A DNA stretch of 64,000 nucleotides from Kitasatospora sp052076145 (GTDB lineage Bacteria; Actinomycetota; Actinomycetes; Streptomycetales; Streptomycetaceae), in NCBI RefSeq assembly GCF_052076145.1, contig NZ_CP197246.1:1612001-1676000 (forward strand), read 5' to 3'. Positions 30,480 through 38,106 of the stretch are shown in pieces. Position 1 is the stretch's first letter, and the number at the start of each line of letters is the position of its first letter. Below the pieces are notes generated by a model. It was not told the origin of the DNA and made no database searches. It saw only the letters and a program-made list of their open reading frames with translations. The position numbers and the translations under genes were made by a program.

Positions 30480-30672
30480 TGTCCGCCCGCCCGCTCTCCG
30501 GTCCCCCGGCTGATCCGCTCTCCGACAGTGGGGCATCATTCCAGCCGGGCGCCGGTGGGTGAAAGTCGGCCCGCCGGGTTGTGACCGAGCTGGTAGGCGG
30601 CGTGGTGGACGCGTCCAGGGGGCGGACGGGTGCTCGGCCCGGGGCCGACCGCCCGGTAGCGTGGGTGACACC

Positions 30673-31938
30673 ATGAACGCTATGTCTGCGGCCGCTGAGC
30701 CCGCCCCCGCCGACCAGCCCCGGAGCTTTGACGACGAGCGCACGCTGCTGGTCAAGGTGTTCGGCAAGGACCGTCCCGGTATCACCACCGGCCTGTTCGC
30801 CACCCTCGGCGAGTTCGGGGTCGAGGTGATCGACATCGAGCAGCTCGTCACCCGTGGCCGGATAACGCTCTGCGCACTCGTCACTCCCCCGGCCGGCGGC
30901 TCGGCCGACGCGGAGGGCGCGCTGCGGGTCACAGTGCACCGCTGGGCCGAGGAGCAGCGCCTCCAGGCCGAGATCATCTCCGGTACGGGCGACAACCGCC
31001 CGCGCCGCGAGGGCCGTTCGCACGTCACTGTGCTCGGCCACCCGCTGACGGCCACTGCCGTCTCGGCGCTGACCGCCCGGATCACCGAGGCGGGCGGCAA
31101 CATCGACCGCGTGTTCCGGCTGGCCAAGTACCCGGTGGTCGCCGTCGAGCTGGCCGTGTCGGGTGTCGCGACCGAGCGGCTGCGCACCGAGCTGGTCGCC
31201 GAGGCGACCGCGCAGCGGGTCGACATCGCGGTGGTCGAGGCCGGTCTGCACCGCCGGGCCAAGCGCCTGGTCGTGATGGACGTCGACTCGACGCTGATCC
31301 AGGACGAGGTGATCGAGCTCTTCGCGGCCCATGCGGGCTGCGAGCAGAAGGTCGCCGAGGTGACGGCCGCCGCGATGCGGGGCGAGCTGGACTTCGCCGA
31401 GTCGCTGCGGGCCCGCGTCGCCCTGCTGGCCGGGCTGGACGCCTCCGTGACTGAGAAGGTCCGCGCGGAGGTCCAGTACACGCCGGGGGCACGCACCCTG
31501 ATCCGTACGCTCCAGCGGCTCGGCTACCAGGTGGCGATCGTCTCGGGCGGCTTCACCCAGGTCACCGACCACCTGGTCGAGCAGCTGGGGCTGGACTTCG
31601 CCGCCGCCAACACCCTGGAGGTGGTGGACGGCAGGTTCACCGGCCGGGTGACGGGCGAGATCGTCGACCGGGCGGGCAAGGCGCGGTGGCTGCGGCGCTT
31701 CGCCGAGCAGGCGAAGGTCCCGCTGGAGCAGACGGTCGCGATCGGCGACGGCGCCAACGACCTCGACATGCTCAACGCCGCCGGGCTCGGCGTCGCCTTC
31801 AACGCGAAGCCGGTCGTCCGCGAGGCCGCCGACACGGCGGTGAACGTGCCGTTCCTCGACACCGTGCTCTACCTGCTCGGCATCACCCGCGAGGAGGTGG
31901 AGGCCGCCGACGCGCTCGACGGCACTCCGACCGAGTAG
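30673..31938 (+). CDS. serB: Phosphoserine phosphatase with ACT-like N-terminus
   Basis: The 421-aa enzyme hydrolyses phosphoserine to serine, the last step of serine synthesis. Two ACT-type regulatory regions fill residues about 20-185 (LLVKVFGKDRPGITTGLFA, HVTVLGHPLTATAVSALTAR). The HAD catalytic domain has nucleophile D203 and D205 in MDVDSTLIQDEVIE, then IVSGGFTQVTD, and AIGDGANDLDMLNAAGLGVAFNA-type motif IV. Length agrees with mycobacterial SerB2, an ACT-containing form. ATG 30673 is used; ATG 30682 is an alternative. Confidence 0.96.
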   Translation: MNAMSAAAEPAPADQPRSFDDERTLLVKVFGKDRPGITTGLFATLGEFGVEVIDIEQLVTRGRITLCALVTPPAGGSADAEGALRVTVHRWAEEQRLQAEIISGTGDNRPRREGRSHVTVLGHPLTATAVSALTARITEAGGNIDRVFRLAKYPVVAVELAVSGVATERLRTELVAEATAQRVDIAVVEAGLHRRAKRLVVMDVDSTLIQDEVIELFAAHAGCEQKVAEVTAAAMRGELDFAESLRARVALLAGLDASVTEKVRAEVQYTPGARTLIRTLQRLGYQVAIVSGGFTQVTDHLVEQLGLDFAAANTLEVVDGRFTGRVTGEIVDRAGKARWLRRFAEQAKVPLEQTVAIGDGANDLDMLNAAGLGVAFNAKPVVREAADTAVNVPFLDTVLYLLGITREEVEAADALDGTPTE

Positions 31939-31956
31939 GAAACGAGCCCCGAGGAG

Positions 31957-32484
31957 CTATTCGTTCGGGGTGTGGAAGGCGTCGAGCTGGGCCCTGCCCG
32001 GCTCGACGTCCGTCCAGGAGCCGGTGAAGCTGAGAATCGCGATCGCGGCGGTGGGGAAGCCGCCGAAGCCGAGCCGCTTGAGGGCGTCCGGGTCACCCGC
32101 GTCGCCGGCCAGGACCTGGGTCAGGCCGAGCACGCCCGGGTTGTGGCCGACCAGCAGGAGGTCGGTGTACTCCGCCGGTGTCTCCTGGAGCACCGCGATG
32201 ATCTCGCCGGGGCTGGCCTCGTAGACCCGCTCCTCGTAGACCGTCTTGTGCGGCCGCTCGGGCAGCTCGTGGACGGCCAGCTTCCAGGTCTCCCTGGTCC
32301 GCAGCGCGGTGGAGCAGAGCACGTAGTCGGGGTGGGCGCCGGAGTCGGCGAGCCACTGGCCCGCCTCCGGCGCCTGCTGCCGCCCACGGTCGGCCAACGG
32401 GCGCTCGTGGTCGGCGACCCCGTCGGGCCAGTCGGCCTTGGCGTGGCGGAGAACAATGATCCTTCGGGCAGTGTCGGCGCTCAT
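31957..32484 (-). CDS. SixA-type phosphohistidine phosphatase
   Basis: A 175-aa histidine phosphatase with catalytic RHAKADW (R13, H14), the second basic site in STALRTRETWKL, and LLLVGHNPGVLGL carrying the second histidine. SixA proteins remove phosphate from phosphohistidine on proteins, classically in two-component or phosphotransfer systems. The start is ATG 32484. It is convergent with serB and lies 18 bp from its stop. Confidence 0.9.
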   Translation of the reverse strand: MSADTARRIIVLRHAKADWPDGVADHERPLADRGRQQAPEAGQWLADSGAHPDYVLCSTALRTRETWKLAVHELPERPHKTVYEERVYEASPGEIIAVLQETPAEYTDLLLVGHNPGVLGLTQVLAGDAGDPDALKRLGFGGFPTAAIAILSFTGSWTDVEPGRAQLDAFHTPNE

Positions 32485-32555
32485 ACTCCCAGAGCTTTGC
32501 AGAAAAGCGGCCCGGAGGCGCGACGCCGGGGGTGTCACCACCCGCAGGAGTGGAG

Positions 32556-32678
32556 CTAGCCCATCGTCCCCGCGACGGAGGCGACGACGGCGACGACCAC
32601 GACGACGATCCCGAAGAGGCCGAGCAGCTGGAGCAGCTTCTTCTGGCCGCCCTGGGGGTTTGGTTCGAGTACTGGCAT
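32556..32678 (-). CDS. SGM_5486-type 40-aa membrane peptide beside an MFS transporter
   Basis: A 40-residue ORF starts MPVLEPNPQGGQKKLLQLL at 32678 and continues with one hydrophobic helix (GLFGIVVVVVAVVASVAG). Its sequence and position match the streptomycete family known as SGM_5486 transporter-associated proteins. It lies 45 bp after the MFS gene stop, on the same strand. It probably sits in the membrane as a small partner or regulator of the transporter; direct evidence for that is lacking. Confidence 0.82.
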   Translation of the reverse strand: MPVLEPNPQGGQKKLLQLLGLFGIVVVVVAVVASVAGTMG

Positions 32679-32723
32679 GACGCCGAGTCTCCCACCCCAG
32701 GACGGCCGCCGGGGAGCCGGGGG

Positions 32724-34067
32724 TTATGCCTTGACCAGTTCTTGGGCCGGGGCCGGCCGGGCCTCGTCCTCGATGTGGCGGGCGCGGGCCGCGCGGACGC
32801 CGAAGGCGATCTGCGGGAGCAGCAGGAGGGCCAGAAAGCCGAGCGGGAGGTACCAGGCGCCGGTTGACTGGTAGAGGGTGCCGATCAGGATCGGGCCGGG
32901 GATGGAGATCAGGTAGCCGAGGCCCTGGGCGAAGGCGGAGAGCTGGGCGACGCCGCCGGGGGTGCGGGCGCGCAGGCCGATCATCGTGAGGGCCAGCGGG
33001 AAGGCGCACATCGACAGGCCGACCAGGGTGGCCCAGAGCCAGGGTGCGGCGGCGGCGCCGAAGGCCAGGCCGGTGTACCCGGCGATGCCGCACAGGGCCA
33101 GGACGACGACGAAGATCCGCTGGTCGCCGCGGCGGGCGGCGAGGTTCGGCAGGATGAACGAGGCGGGGACGCCGATCGCCATCACGTACGCCAGCAGGAC
33201 GCCGGAGGTGCCGGCCGAGACGCCCGAGTCCTGGTAGATCTGCGGGAGCCAGCCCATCGTGCCGTACGCGCTGGTGGCCTGGAGGCCGAGGAAGGCGGCG
33301 AGGGCCCAGGCGGTGCGGCTGCGCAGGATGGGGAGCTTGGCGGTGGCCTGGGCGCCGGGGGCGGTGGGGCGTTCGCGCCGCAGCAGGGCGGTGACCAGCC
33401 AGAGCACCAGGGCGGCGGCGGCGAGCAGGCCCCAGACGCCGAGGCCGACCCGCCAGCTGCCACCGAGGGAGCTGGTGAGCGGCACTGTGACGGCGGCCGC
33501 GACGGCGGTGCCGGCCGAGAGGGCCATCGAGTAGAGGCCGATCATCGGGCCGACCTGGTCGGGGAAGTACCGCTTGATGACGACCGGGATGAGCACGTTG
33601 GAGACCGCGACACCGGCCAGCGCCAGCGCCGTGAGCAGCAGGAAGACCGCCGTGCCACCGGCGAAGGAACGGGCGACGACGCCGACGGCGATGGCGCCCA
33701 TGCCGGCGGTGACCACCAGGACGGGCCCGACCCGGCGGGCCAGGGCCGGGGCGGTGAGGCCGAAGACCGCGAAGCAGAGCGAGGGCACGGCGGTGAGCAG
33801 CCCGGCGACGGTCGCGTTCATGCCGAGCCCGGCCCGGACCTGGTCGAGCAGCGGCCCGAGGCTGGTGACGACCGGGCGCAGGTTGAGCGCGGCGAAGGCG
33901 ATCGCGAAGGCGAGCAGCCAGCCGAGGTGCTTGGCCCGGCGGGTGCGGGCGGCCTCGGTCGTGCGGGCGGCCTCGGTCGTGCGGGCGGCCTCGGTCGTGC
34001 GGTCGGCGGGTGCAGGGGTGACTGCTGTGCTGGTCTCTGGTGCGTTGATCTCTGCTGCGGTCGGCAT
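32724..34067 (-). CDS. MFS transporter, CynX/NimT family
   Basis: A protein of about 447 aa with twelve predicted membrane helices. The motif FAALNLRPVVTSLGPLLDQV near the N-terminus and GPMIGLYSMALSAGTAVAA are hallmarks of the CynX/NimT (nitroimidazole/cyanate) group. Substrates are mostly unknown. Three in-frame ATGs occur at 34079, 34076 and 34067; I use the last because an operator-like palindrome covers the first two. The N-terminal cytoplasmic tail contains TTEAAR repeated three times. It is divergent from a FadR-type regulator that likely controls it. Confidence 0.88.
   Translation of the reverse strand: MPTAAEINAPETSTAVTPAPADRTTEAARTTEAARTTEAARTRRAKHLGWLLAFAIAFAALNLRPVVTSLGPLLDQVRAGLGMNATVAGLLTAVPSLCFAVFGLTAPALARRVGPVLVVTAGMGAIAVGVVARSFAGGTAVFLLLTALALAGVAVSNVLIPVVIKRYFPDQVGPMIGLYSMALSAGTAVAAAVTVPLTSSLGGSWRVGLGVWGLLAAAALVLWLVTALLRRERPTAPGAQATAKLPILRSRTAWALAAFLGLQATSAYGTMGWLPQIYQDSGVSAGTSGVLLAYVMAIGVPASFILPNLAARRGDQRIFVVVLALCGIAGYTGLAFGAAAAPWLWATLVGLSMCAFPLALTMIGLRARTPGGVAQLSAFAQGLGYLISIPGPILIGTLYQSTGAWYLPLGFLALLLLPQIAFGVRAARARHIEDEARPAPAQELVKA
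33943..33996 (-). repeat. 18-bp repeat, three copies, in the MFS N-terminus
   Basis: GTGCGGGCGGCCTCGGTC occurs three times head to tail with a further partial copy. It encodes the repeated hexapeptide TTEAAR. Changes in copy number would keep the frame and alter only the cytoplasmic tail. Confidence 0.9.
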
Positions 34068-34072
34068 AGCGG

Positions 34073-34089
34073 CCATCATAGAATGATGG
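34073..34089. promoter_or_regulatory. Palindromic operator of the FadR-type regulator
   Basis: CCATCAT, spacer AGA, ATGATGG is a perfect 7-bp inverted repeat in the gap between the divergent MFS and GntR genes. Its size and placement fit a GntR/FadR-subfamily operator. It overlaps the upstream candidate starts of the MFS gene, so binding would block both transcription units. Confidence 0.6.
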
Positions 34090-34146
34090 GATGAATTAAT
34101 GCACCCCGCTATCCTGAACACCTTCGACCTTCCAGGAGAGGGAGCC

Positions 34147-34821
34147 ATGGCGCTGTCGACCACCCGTCGCACCCCGCTGTCCGATCAGGTGATCGCCCAG
34201 CTGCGGGCTCAGATCACCTCGGGCGAGTGGCCGGTCGGCTCGCGCATCCCCACCGAGTCCGCGCTGGTCGAGCAGCTGGGGGTGGCCCGGAACACCGTCC
34301 GGGAGGCCGTCCGGGCGCTCGCCCACAACGGGCTGCTGGACATCCGGCAGGGCTCGGGGACGTACGTGCTGGCGACCAGCGAGCTGGCCGGGGTGATGCA
34401 CCGCCGGTTCGCCGACGCCGACCAGGAGCAGGTCGCCGAGCTGCGGGCGATGCTGGAGACGTCGGCCGCCGGGCTGGCGGCGGCCCGCCGGACGGACCGT
34501 GACCTGGAGCTGCTGGAGACGGCGCTGGCGCGGCGCGAGGCGGCCTGGCACTCGGGCGATCCGGAGGCGTTCGTCCAGGCCGACGCGGCGTTCCACCAGT
34601 CGGTGGTGGCCGCCGCCCACAACGACGTGATCTCGGCCGTCTACGCGGACCTGGGCGAGGTGCTCCGGGCCCACCTGCGGCACGACGTCGGCACCGAGCT
34701 GACCCCCGAGCGCTACCTCGGCCACGGCGGCATCCTGGACGCGATCCGGGCCCGGGACACGGCGAGCGCCTCCTACGAGGCCGGCAAGTCGATCGGCGCC
34801 TGCGGGCCCCGGGACAACTGA
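34147..34821 (+). CDS. FadR-subfamily GntR transcription regulator
   Basis: The 224-aa protein has an N-terminal winged helix (PLSDQVIAQLRAQITSGEWP, RIPTESALVEQLGVARNTVR, LDIRQGSGTYV) and a C-terminal helical FCD effector domain with the Asp/His metal-site residues in QADAAFHQSVVAAAHN and LGHGGILDAIRARD. GGAGAGGGAG lies before ATG 34147. It most likely represses the divergent MFS gene. The effector is probably a small organic acid or similar, as for the family. Confidence 0.9.
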   Translation: MALSTTRRTPLSDQVIAQLRAQITSGEWPVGSRIPTESALVEQLGVARNTVREAVRALAHNGLLDIRQGSGTYVLATSELAGVMHRRFADADQEQVAELRAMLETSAAGLAAARRTDRDLELLETALARREAAWHSGDPEAFVQADAAFHQSVVAAAHNDVISAVYADLGEVLRAHLRHDVGTELTPERYLGHGGILDAIRARDTASASYEAGKSIGACGPRDN

Positions 34822-34843
34822 CTGCACCAGCCAGGCAAGCAAG

Positions 34844-34919
34844 AGGGGCGCGGGGAACTGCGCGAAGCAGAAGGCGCGGCGCTGTTGCCTTCCGATTTCG
34901 CGCAGTTCCCCGCGCCCCT
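34844..34919. terminator. Long inverted repeat, bidirectional terminator
   Basis: Two 23-bp arms are exact complements (AGGGGCGCGGGGAACTGCGC starts the left arm), with a further inner 5-bp stem. It lies between the convergent GntR and fabI genes. The arm sequence is also found, often singly, elsewhere in this window and is a widespread intergenic element in Streptomyces. Confidence 0.85.
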
Positions 34920-34959
34920 GGTGGTGCATGGTGCCCTAGCGGCACCGGCGGAGCCTGCG

Positions 34960-35727
34960 TCAGGCGCCGATCGCGTGCAGGCCGCCGTCGACGTGGACGA
35001 TCTCGCCGGTCGTCTTCGGGAACCAGTCCGAGAGCAGGGCCACGACGCCACGGGCGGCGGGCTCCGGGTCGGAGACGTCCCACTTCAGCGGGGAGCGCTG
35101 GTTCCAGGCGTCGGCCAGCATGTCGAAGCCCGGGATGGACTTCGCGGCCATCGAGCCGATCGGGCCCGCCGAGACGAGGTTGCAGCGGATGTTGCGCTCG
35201 CCGAGGTCACGCGCGAGGTAGCGCGAGGTGGCCTCCAGCGCGGCCTTGGCCGGGCCCATCCAGTCGTACTTCGGCCAGGCGAACTGCGCGTCGAAGGTCA
35301 GGCCGACCACCGAGCCGCCGTCCGGCATCAGCGGGAGCAGCGCCGTGGTGAGCGACTTCAGCGAGAACGCCGAGACCTGCATGGCCGTCGCGACGGACTC
35401 CCACGGGGTGTGCAGGAAGTTGCCGCCCAGGGCGTCCTGCGGCGCGAAGCCGATGGAGTGGACGACGCCGTCCAGCGTCGGCAGGTGCTCGCGCACCTGG
35501 TCGGCGATGCCGGCCAGCTGCTCGTCGTTGGAGACGTCCAGCTCCAGCACCTTGACCGGGGCTGGGAGCTTCCTGGCGATCCGCTCGGTCAGGCTGGGCC
35601 GCGGGAAGGCGGTGAGGATGATCTCCGCCCCCTGCTCCTGCGCGAGCCGGGCGGTGTGGAAGGCGATCGACGACTCCAGGAGTACGCCGGTGACAAGAAT
35701 GCGCTTGCCCTCGAGGATTCCGCTCAT
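34960..35727 (-). CDS. fabI: Enoyl-ACP reductase (NADH)
   Basis: The 255-aa enzyme reduces the enoyl-ACP double bond in the last step of each fatty-acid elongation cycle. It is an SDR of the FabI/InhA type: the nucleotide motif is LVTGVLLESSIAF, and the catalytic YxxMxxxK is Y154, M157 and K161 in YDWMGPAKAALE. The C-terminal DGGLHAIGA is usual. The substrate loop SMAAKSIPGFDML precedes it. It starts 2 bp after the fabG stop, forming the two-gene fabG-fabI operon known in Streptomyces. Confidence 0.96.
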   Translation of the reverse strand: MSGILEGKRILVTGVLLESSIAFHTARLAQEQGAEIILTAFPRPSLTERIARKLPAPVKVLELDVSNDEQLAGIADQVREHLPTLDGVVHSIGFAPQDALGGNFLHTPWESVATAMQVSAFSLKSLTTALLPLMPDGGSVVGLTFDAQFAWPKYDWMGPAKAALEATSRYLARDLGERNIRCNLVSAGPIGSMAAKSIPGFDMLADAWNQRSPLKWDVSDPEPAARGVVALLSDWFPKTTGEIVHVDGGLHAIGA

Positions 35728-35729
35728 GC

Positions 35730-36449
35730 TCAGTGACCCATGCCCAATCCGCCGTCGACGGGAATGACGGCTCCGGTGATGTATGCGGCCGCGTCCGACG
35801 AGAGGAAGGTCACGGTGGACGCGATCTCGGCGGGGGCGGCGTACCGGCCGAGCGGCACGCTCGACACGATCTCCGCGCGGCGCTCGTCGCTGAGCACCGC
35901 GGTCATGTCGGTGTCCACGAAGCCGGGCGCGACCACGTTGACCGTGATGTTGCGGGAGCCGAGCTCGCGAGCCAGCGACCTGGCGAAACCTACCAGCCCG
36001 GCCTTGGAGGCAGCGTAGTTCGCCTGCCCGGCGGAACCCAGCAGACCCACCACGGAGGAGATCAGCACGATCCGACCCTTCCGGGCCCGGAGCATCTTGG
36101 CGGACGCCCGCTTGACCACCCGGAACGCACCCGTGAGGTTGGTGTCGAGCACCGAGGCGAAGTCGTCCTCGGACATCCGCAGCAGCAGCATGTCCTTGGT
36201 GATACCGGCGTTGGCGACGAGCACCTCGACCGGGCCGTGCGCGGCCTCGATCTCGGTGAAGGCGGCGTCGACCTGCGCGGTGTCGTTGATGTCGGCGCGG
36301 ACGGCGATGACCTCGTACTTCGCCAGCTCGGCGGGGACCTCCCCCGAACGGCTGGTGATGGCGACCTTGTCGCCCGCCTCGGCGAAGGCCAGGGCGATCG
36401 CGAGGCCGATGCCCCGGTTACCTCCGGTGACGAGAACCGAGCGGCTCAA
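35730..36449 (-). CDS. fabG: 3-oxoacyl-ACP reductase
   Basis: A 239-aa SDR that reduces 3-oxoacyl-ACP with NADPH. Motifs are VTGGNRGIGLAIA, NAG at 80-82, the catalytic S132 (SSVVGLLGSAGQ), Y145 and K149 in YAASKAG, and PGFVDTDMT. The start is TTG 36449, preceded by GAGAGGTGG; no ATG or GTG fits better. TTG may reduce translation. It heads the fabG-fabI operon and has a long intergenic region upstream. Confidence 0.95.
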   Translation of the reverse strand: MSRSVLVTGGNRGIGLAIALAFAEAGDKVAITSRSGEVPAELAKYEVIAVRADINDTAQVDAAFTEIEAAHGPVEVLVANAGITKDMLLLRMSEDDFASVLDTNLTGAFRVVKRASAKMLRARKGRIVLISSVVGLLGSAGQANYAASKAGLVGFARSLARELGSRNITVNVVAPGFVDTDMTAVLSDERRAEIVSSVPLGRYAAPAEIASTVTFLSSDAAAYITGAVIPVDGGLGMGH

Positions 36450-36787
36450 CGATCCACCTCTCTCCTTGGTTGACGGCGGCCGTGGGGGGGTGAGCACGTC
36501 GAATGCCGACCTGGCCGCTTCTGTACGCGGCGCGCGCGTACGCAGTGTGACGCTATCGGTCCTGTCGATACGGCGGCTGGTCCAGCTCCGACAGGTCGCA
36601 CCAGCGCGAACTGTCGTATCCCGACAATCGGTGCACCCACTGGCACGCTGGAGAAACGCACGGCGACGGACCGACCGGCCCGGGAACAACCGGCCGCCGG
36701 AGCCCGTTGCCTTCAGGGCCCTCGATGCGCGACGGTGTCGCACAGGGCGATGACGCCCACCCCGTGACGACGAGAGCGAAGAGGCGG
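36450..36787. promoter_or_regulatory. Divergent intergenic region of fabG and the MBL gene with CTGTCG repeats
   Basis: This 338-bp gap holds no gene that I can support. Three related elements lie at 36562-36573 (CTGTCGATACGG), 36588-36594 (CCGACAG) and 36611-36626 (CTGTCGTATCCCGACA, an inverted repeat). They could be a regulator site or promoter part for fabG-fabI. No clear -10/-35 pair was found. Confidence 0.35.
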
Positions 36788-37921
36788 ATGAGCGAGCAAC
36801 GACCCGGCGGACGGCGTACACGTCTTGCCCTGGCAGCCCTGACCGCGGCGGCGGCCGCCGGTGCGGCATGGACGCTGCGCGACGTGCCCGCCGCCTTCGG
36901 CCGACGCCCCGACGGGCGTTCGGCCCGGATCCGCAACTCCCCGCAGTACCGCGACGGCGTCTTCCACAACGCCCCCTCCGAGCTGGCCCGGCCCGCCGAG
37001 CACCCCGAGATCGACCGCTCCACCGTCCGCCGGATGCTGTTCGACCGCGAGGGCCGCACCCCCACCGCCCCGGTGCCCGTCGTCCGCCCCGGGCCGCCCG
37101 CCGGGCCCGCCGAGGGCGTCGAGATCGTCTGGTACGGCCACGCCTCCGCGCTGGTCGAGATCGAGGGCAGCCGGGTGCTGCTCGACCCGATCTGGAGCGA
37201 CCGCTGCTCGCCCTCGGCCCACGTCGGGCCCAAGCGGCTGCACCCGGTGCCCGTCGAGCTGGAGGAGCTGCCGCAGGTCGACGCCGTGCTGATCTCGCAC
37301 GACCACTACGACCACCTCGACATGGCGACGGTCAAGCGGCTCACCACCTCGCAGTCCGCGCCGTTCGCGGTGCCGCTCGGCATCGGTGGCCACCTGCGGC
37401 GCTGGGGCGTCCCCGAGCACCGGATCATCGAGCTCGACTGGGACGAGACCTGCACCCTGGGGGAGCTGACCCTCACCCTGACCTCGGCACACCACTTCTC
37501 CGGCCGCTCCACCACCCGCAACACCACCCTCTGGGGCTCCTGGGTGATCGCCGGGCCGACCCGCAAGGTCTACTACACCGGCGACTCCGGCTACTTCGAG
37601 GGCTACGCCGCGATCGGCGAGAAGCACGGCCCGTTCGACGCGGCGCTGGTGCAGATCGGCGCGTACGACGCGGCCTGGGCCGACATCCACATGACGCCCG
37701 AGGACGCCGTCCGCGCCCACCTCGACTTGAAGGCCGGGCTGCTCGTGCCCGTCCACTGGTGCACCTTCAACCTCGGCCTGCACCCCTGGGCCGAGCCCGT
37801 CGAACGCCTCCTCGCCGAGGCCAAGGCCCAGGCCGTCCCCCTCGCCGTCCCCCGCCCCGGCGAACGCGTCGACATCGACAACCCCCCGGAGCCCGACGGC
37901 TGGTGGGAGGCTTCCGCCTGA
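36788..37921 (+). CDS. MBL-fold metal-dependent hydrolase (NAPE-PLD/UlaG type)
   Basis: A 377-aa protein with an N-terminal signal anchor (residues 11-28, RLALAALTAAAAAGAAW) and a metallo-beta-lactamase domain. Metal ligands are visible in HDHYDHLD at 171-178, the TSAHHFSGR segment, YTGDSGYF and VPVHWCTF. WYGHASALVEIEGSRVLLDPIW is a hallmark of the L-ascorbate-6-phosphate lactonase/NAPE-PLD group. It probably acts on a phosphodiester or lipid at the membrane; the substrate is unknown. ATG 36788 follows GAAGAGGCGG. It is divergent from fabG. Confidence 0.88.
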   Translation: MSEQRPGGRRTRLALAALTAAAAAGAAWTLRDVPAAFGRRPDGRSARIRNSPQYRDGVFHNAPSELARPAEHPEIDRSTVRRMLFDREGRTPTAPVPVVRPGPPAGPAEGVEIVWYGHASALVEIEGSRVLLDPIWSDRCSPSAHVGPKRLHPVPVELEELPQVDAVLISHDHYDHLDMATVKRLTTSQSAPFAVPLGIGGHLRRWGVPEHRIIELDWDETCTLGELTLTLTSAHHFSGRSTTRNTTLWGSWVIAGPTRKVYYTGDSGYFEGYAAIGEKHGPFDAALVQIGAYDAAWADIHMTPEDAVRAHLDLKAGLLVPVHWCTFNLGLHPWAEPVERLLAEAKAQAVPLAVPRPGERVDIDNPPEPDGWWEASA

Positions 37922-37943
37922 CGGCCTCGGCAAGTTGCACCAT

Positions 37944-38010
37944 CCAGGGGCGCGAGGCGGAGGGTGCGGCGCCGTCACTCCCGATTTCGGGTAGTTCCCC
38001 GCGCCCCTGG
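37944..38010. terminator. Imperfect inverted repeat after the MBL gene
   Basis: Arms CCAGGGGCGCG and CGCGCCCCTGG (11 bp, perfect) enclose a 45-nt loop; the right arm also keeps the AGTTCCCC part of the element at 34844. It probably terminates the MBL transcript before tldD. Confidence 0.6.
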
Positions 38011-38106
38011 GGCTGGCCGGCTGCGTGCGCTCAAATGTGCTGGCACGGGGGCAGGTCGACCGGCGATGATGCTGTGTCAACCCATGCCCTCGATCCAGGG
38101 AGCCCG

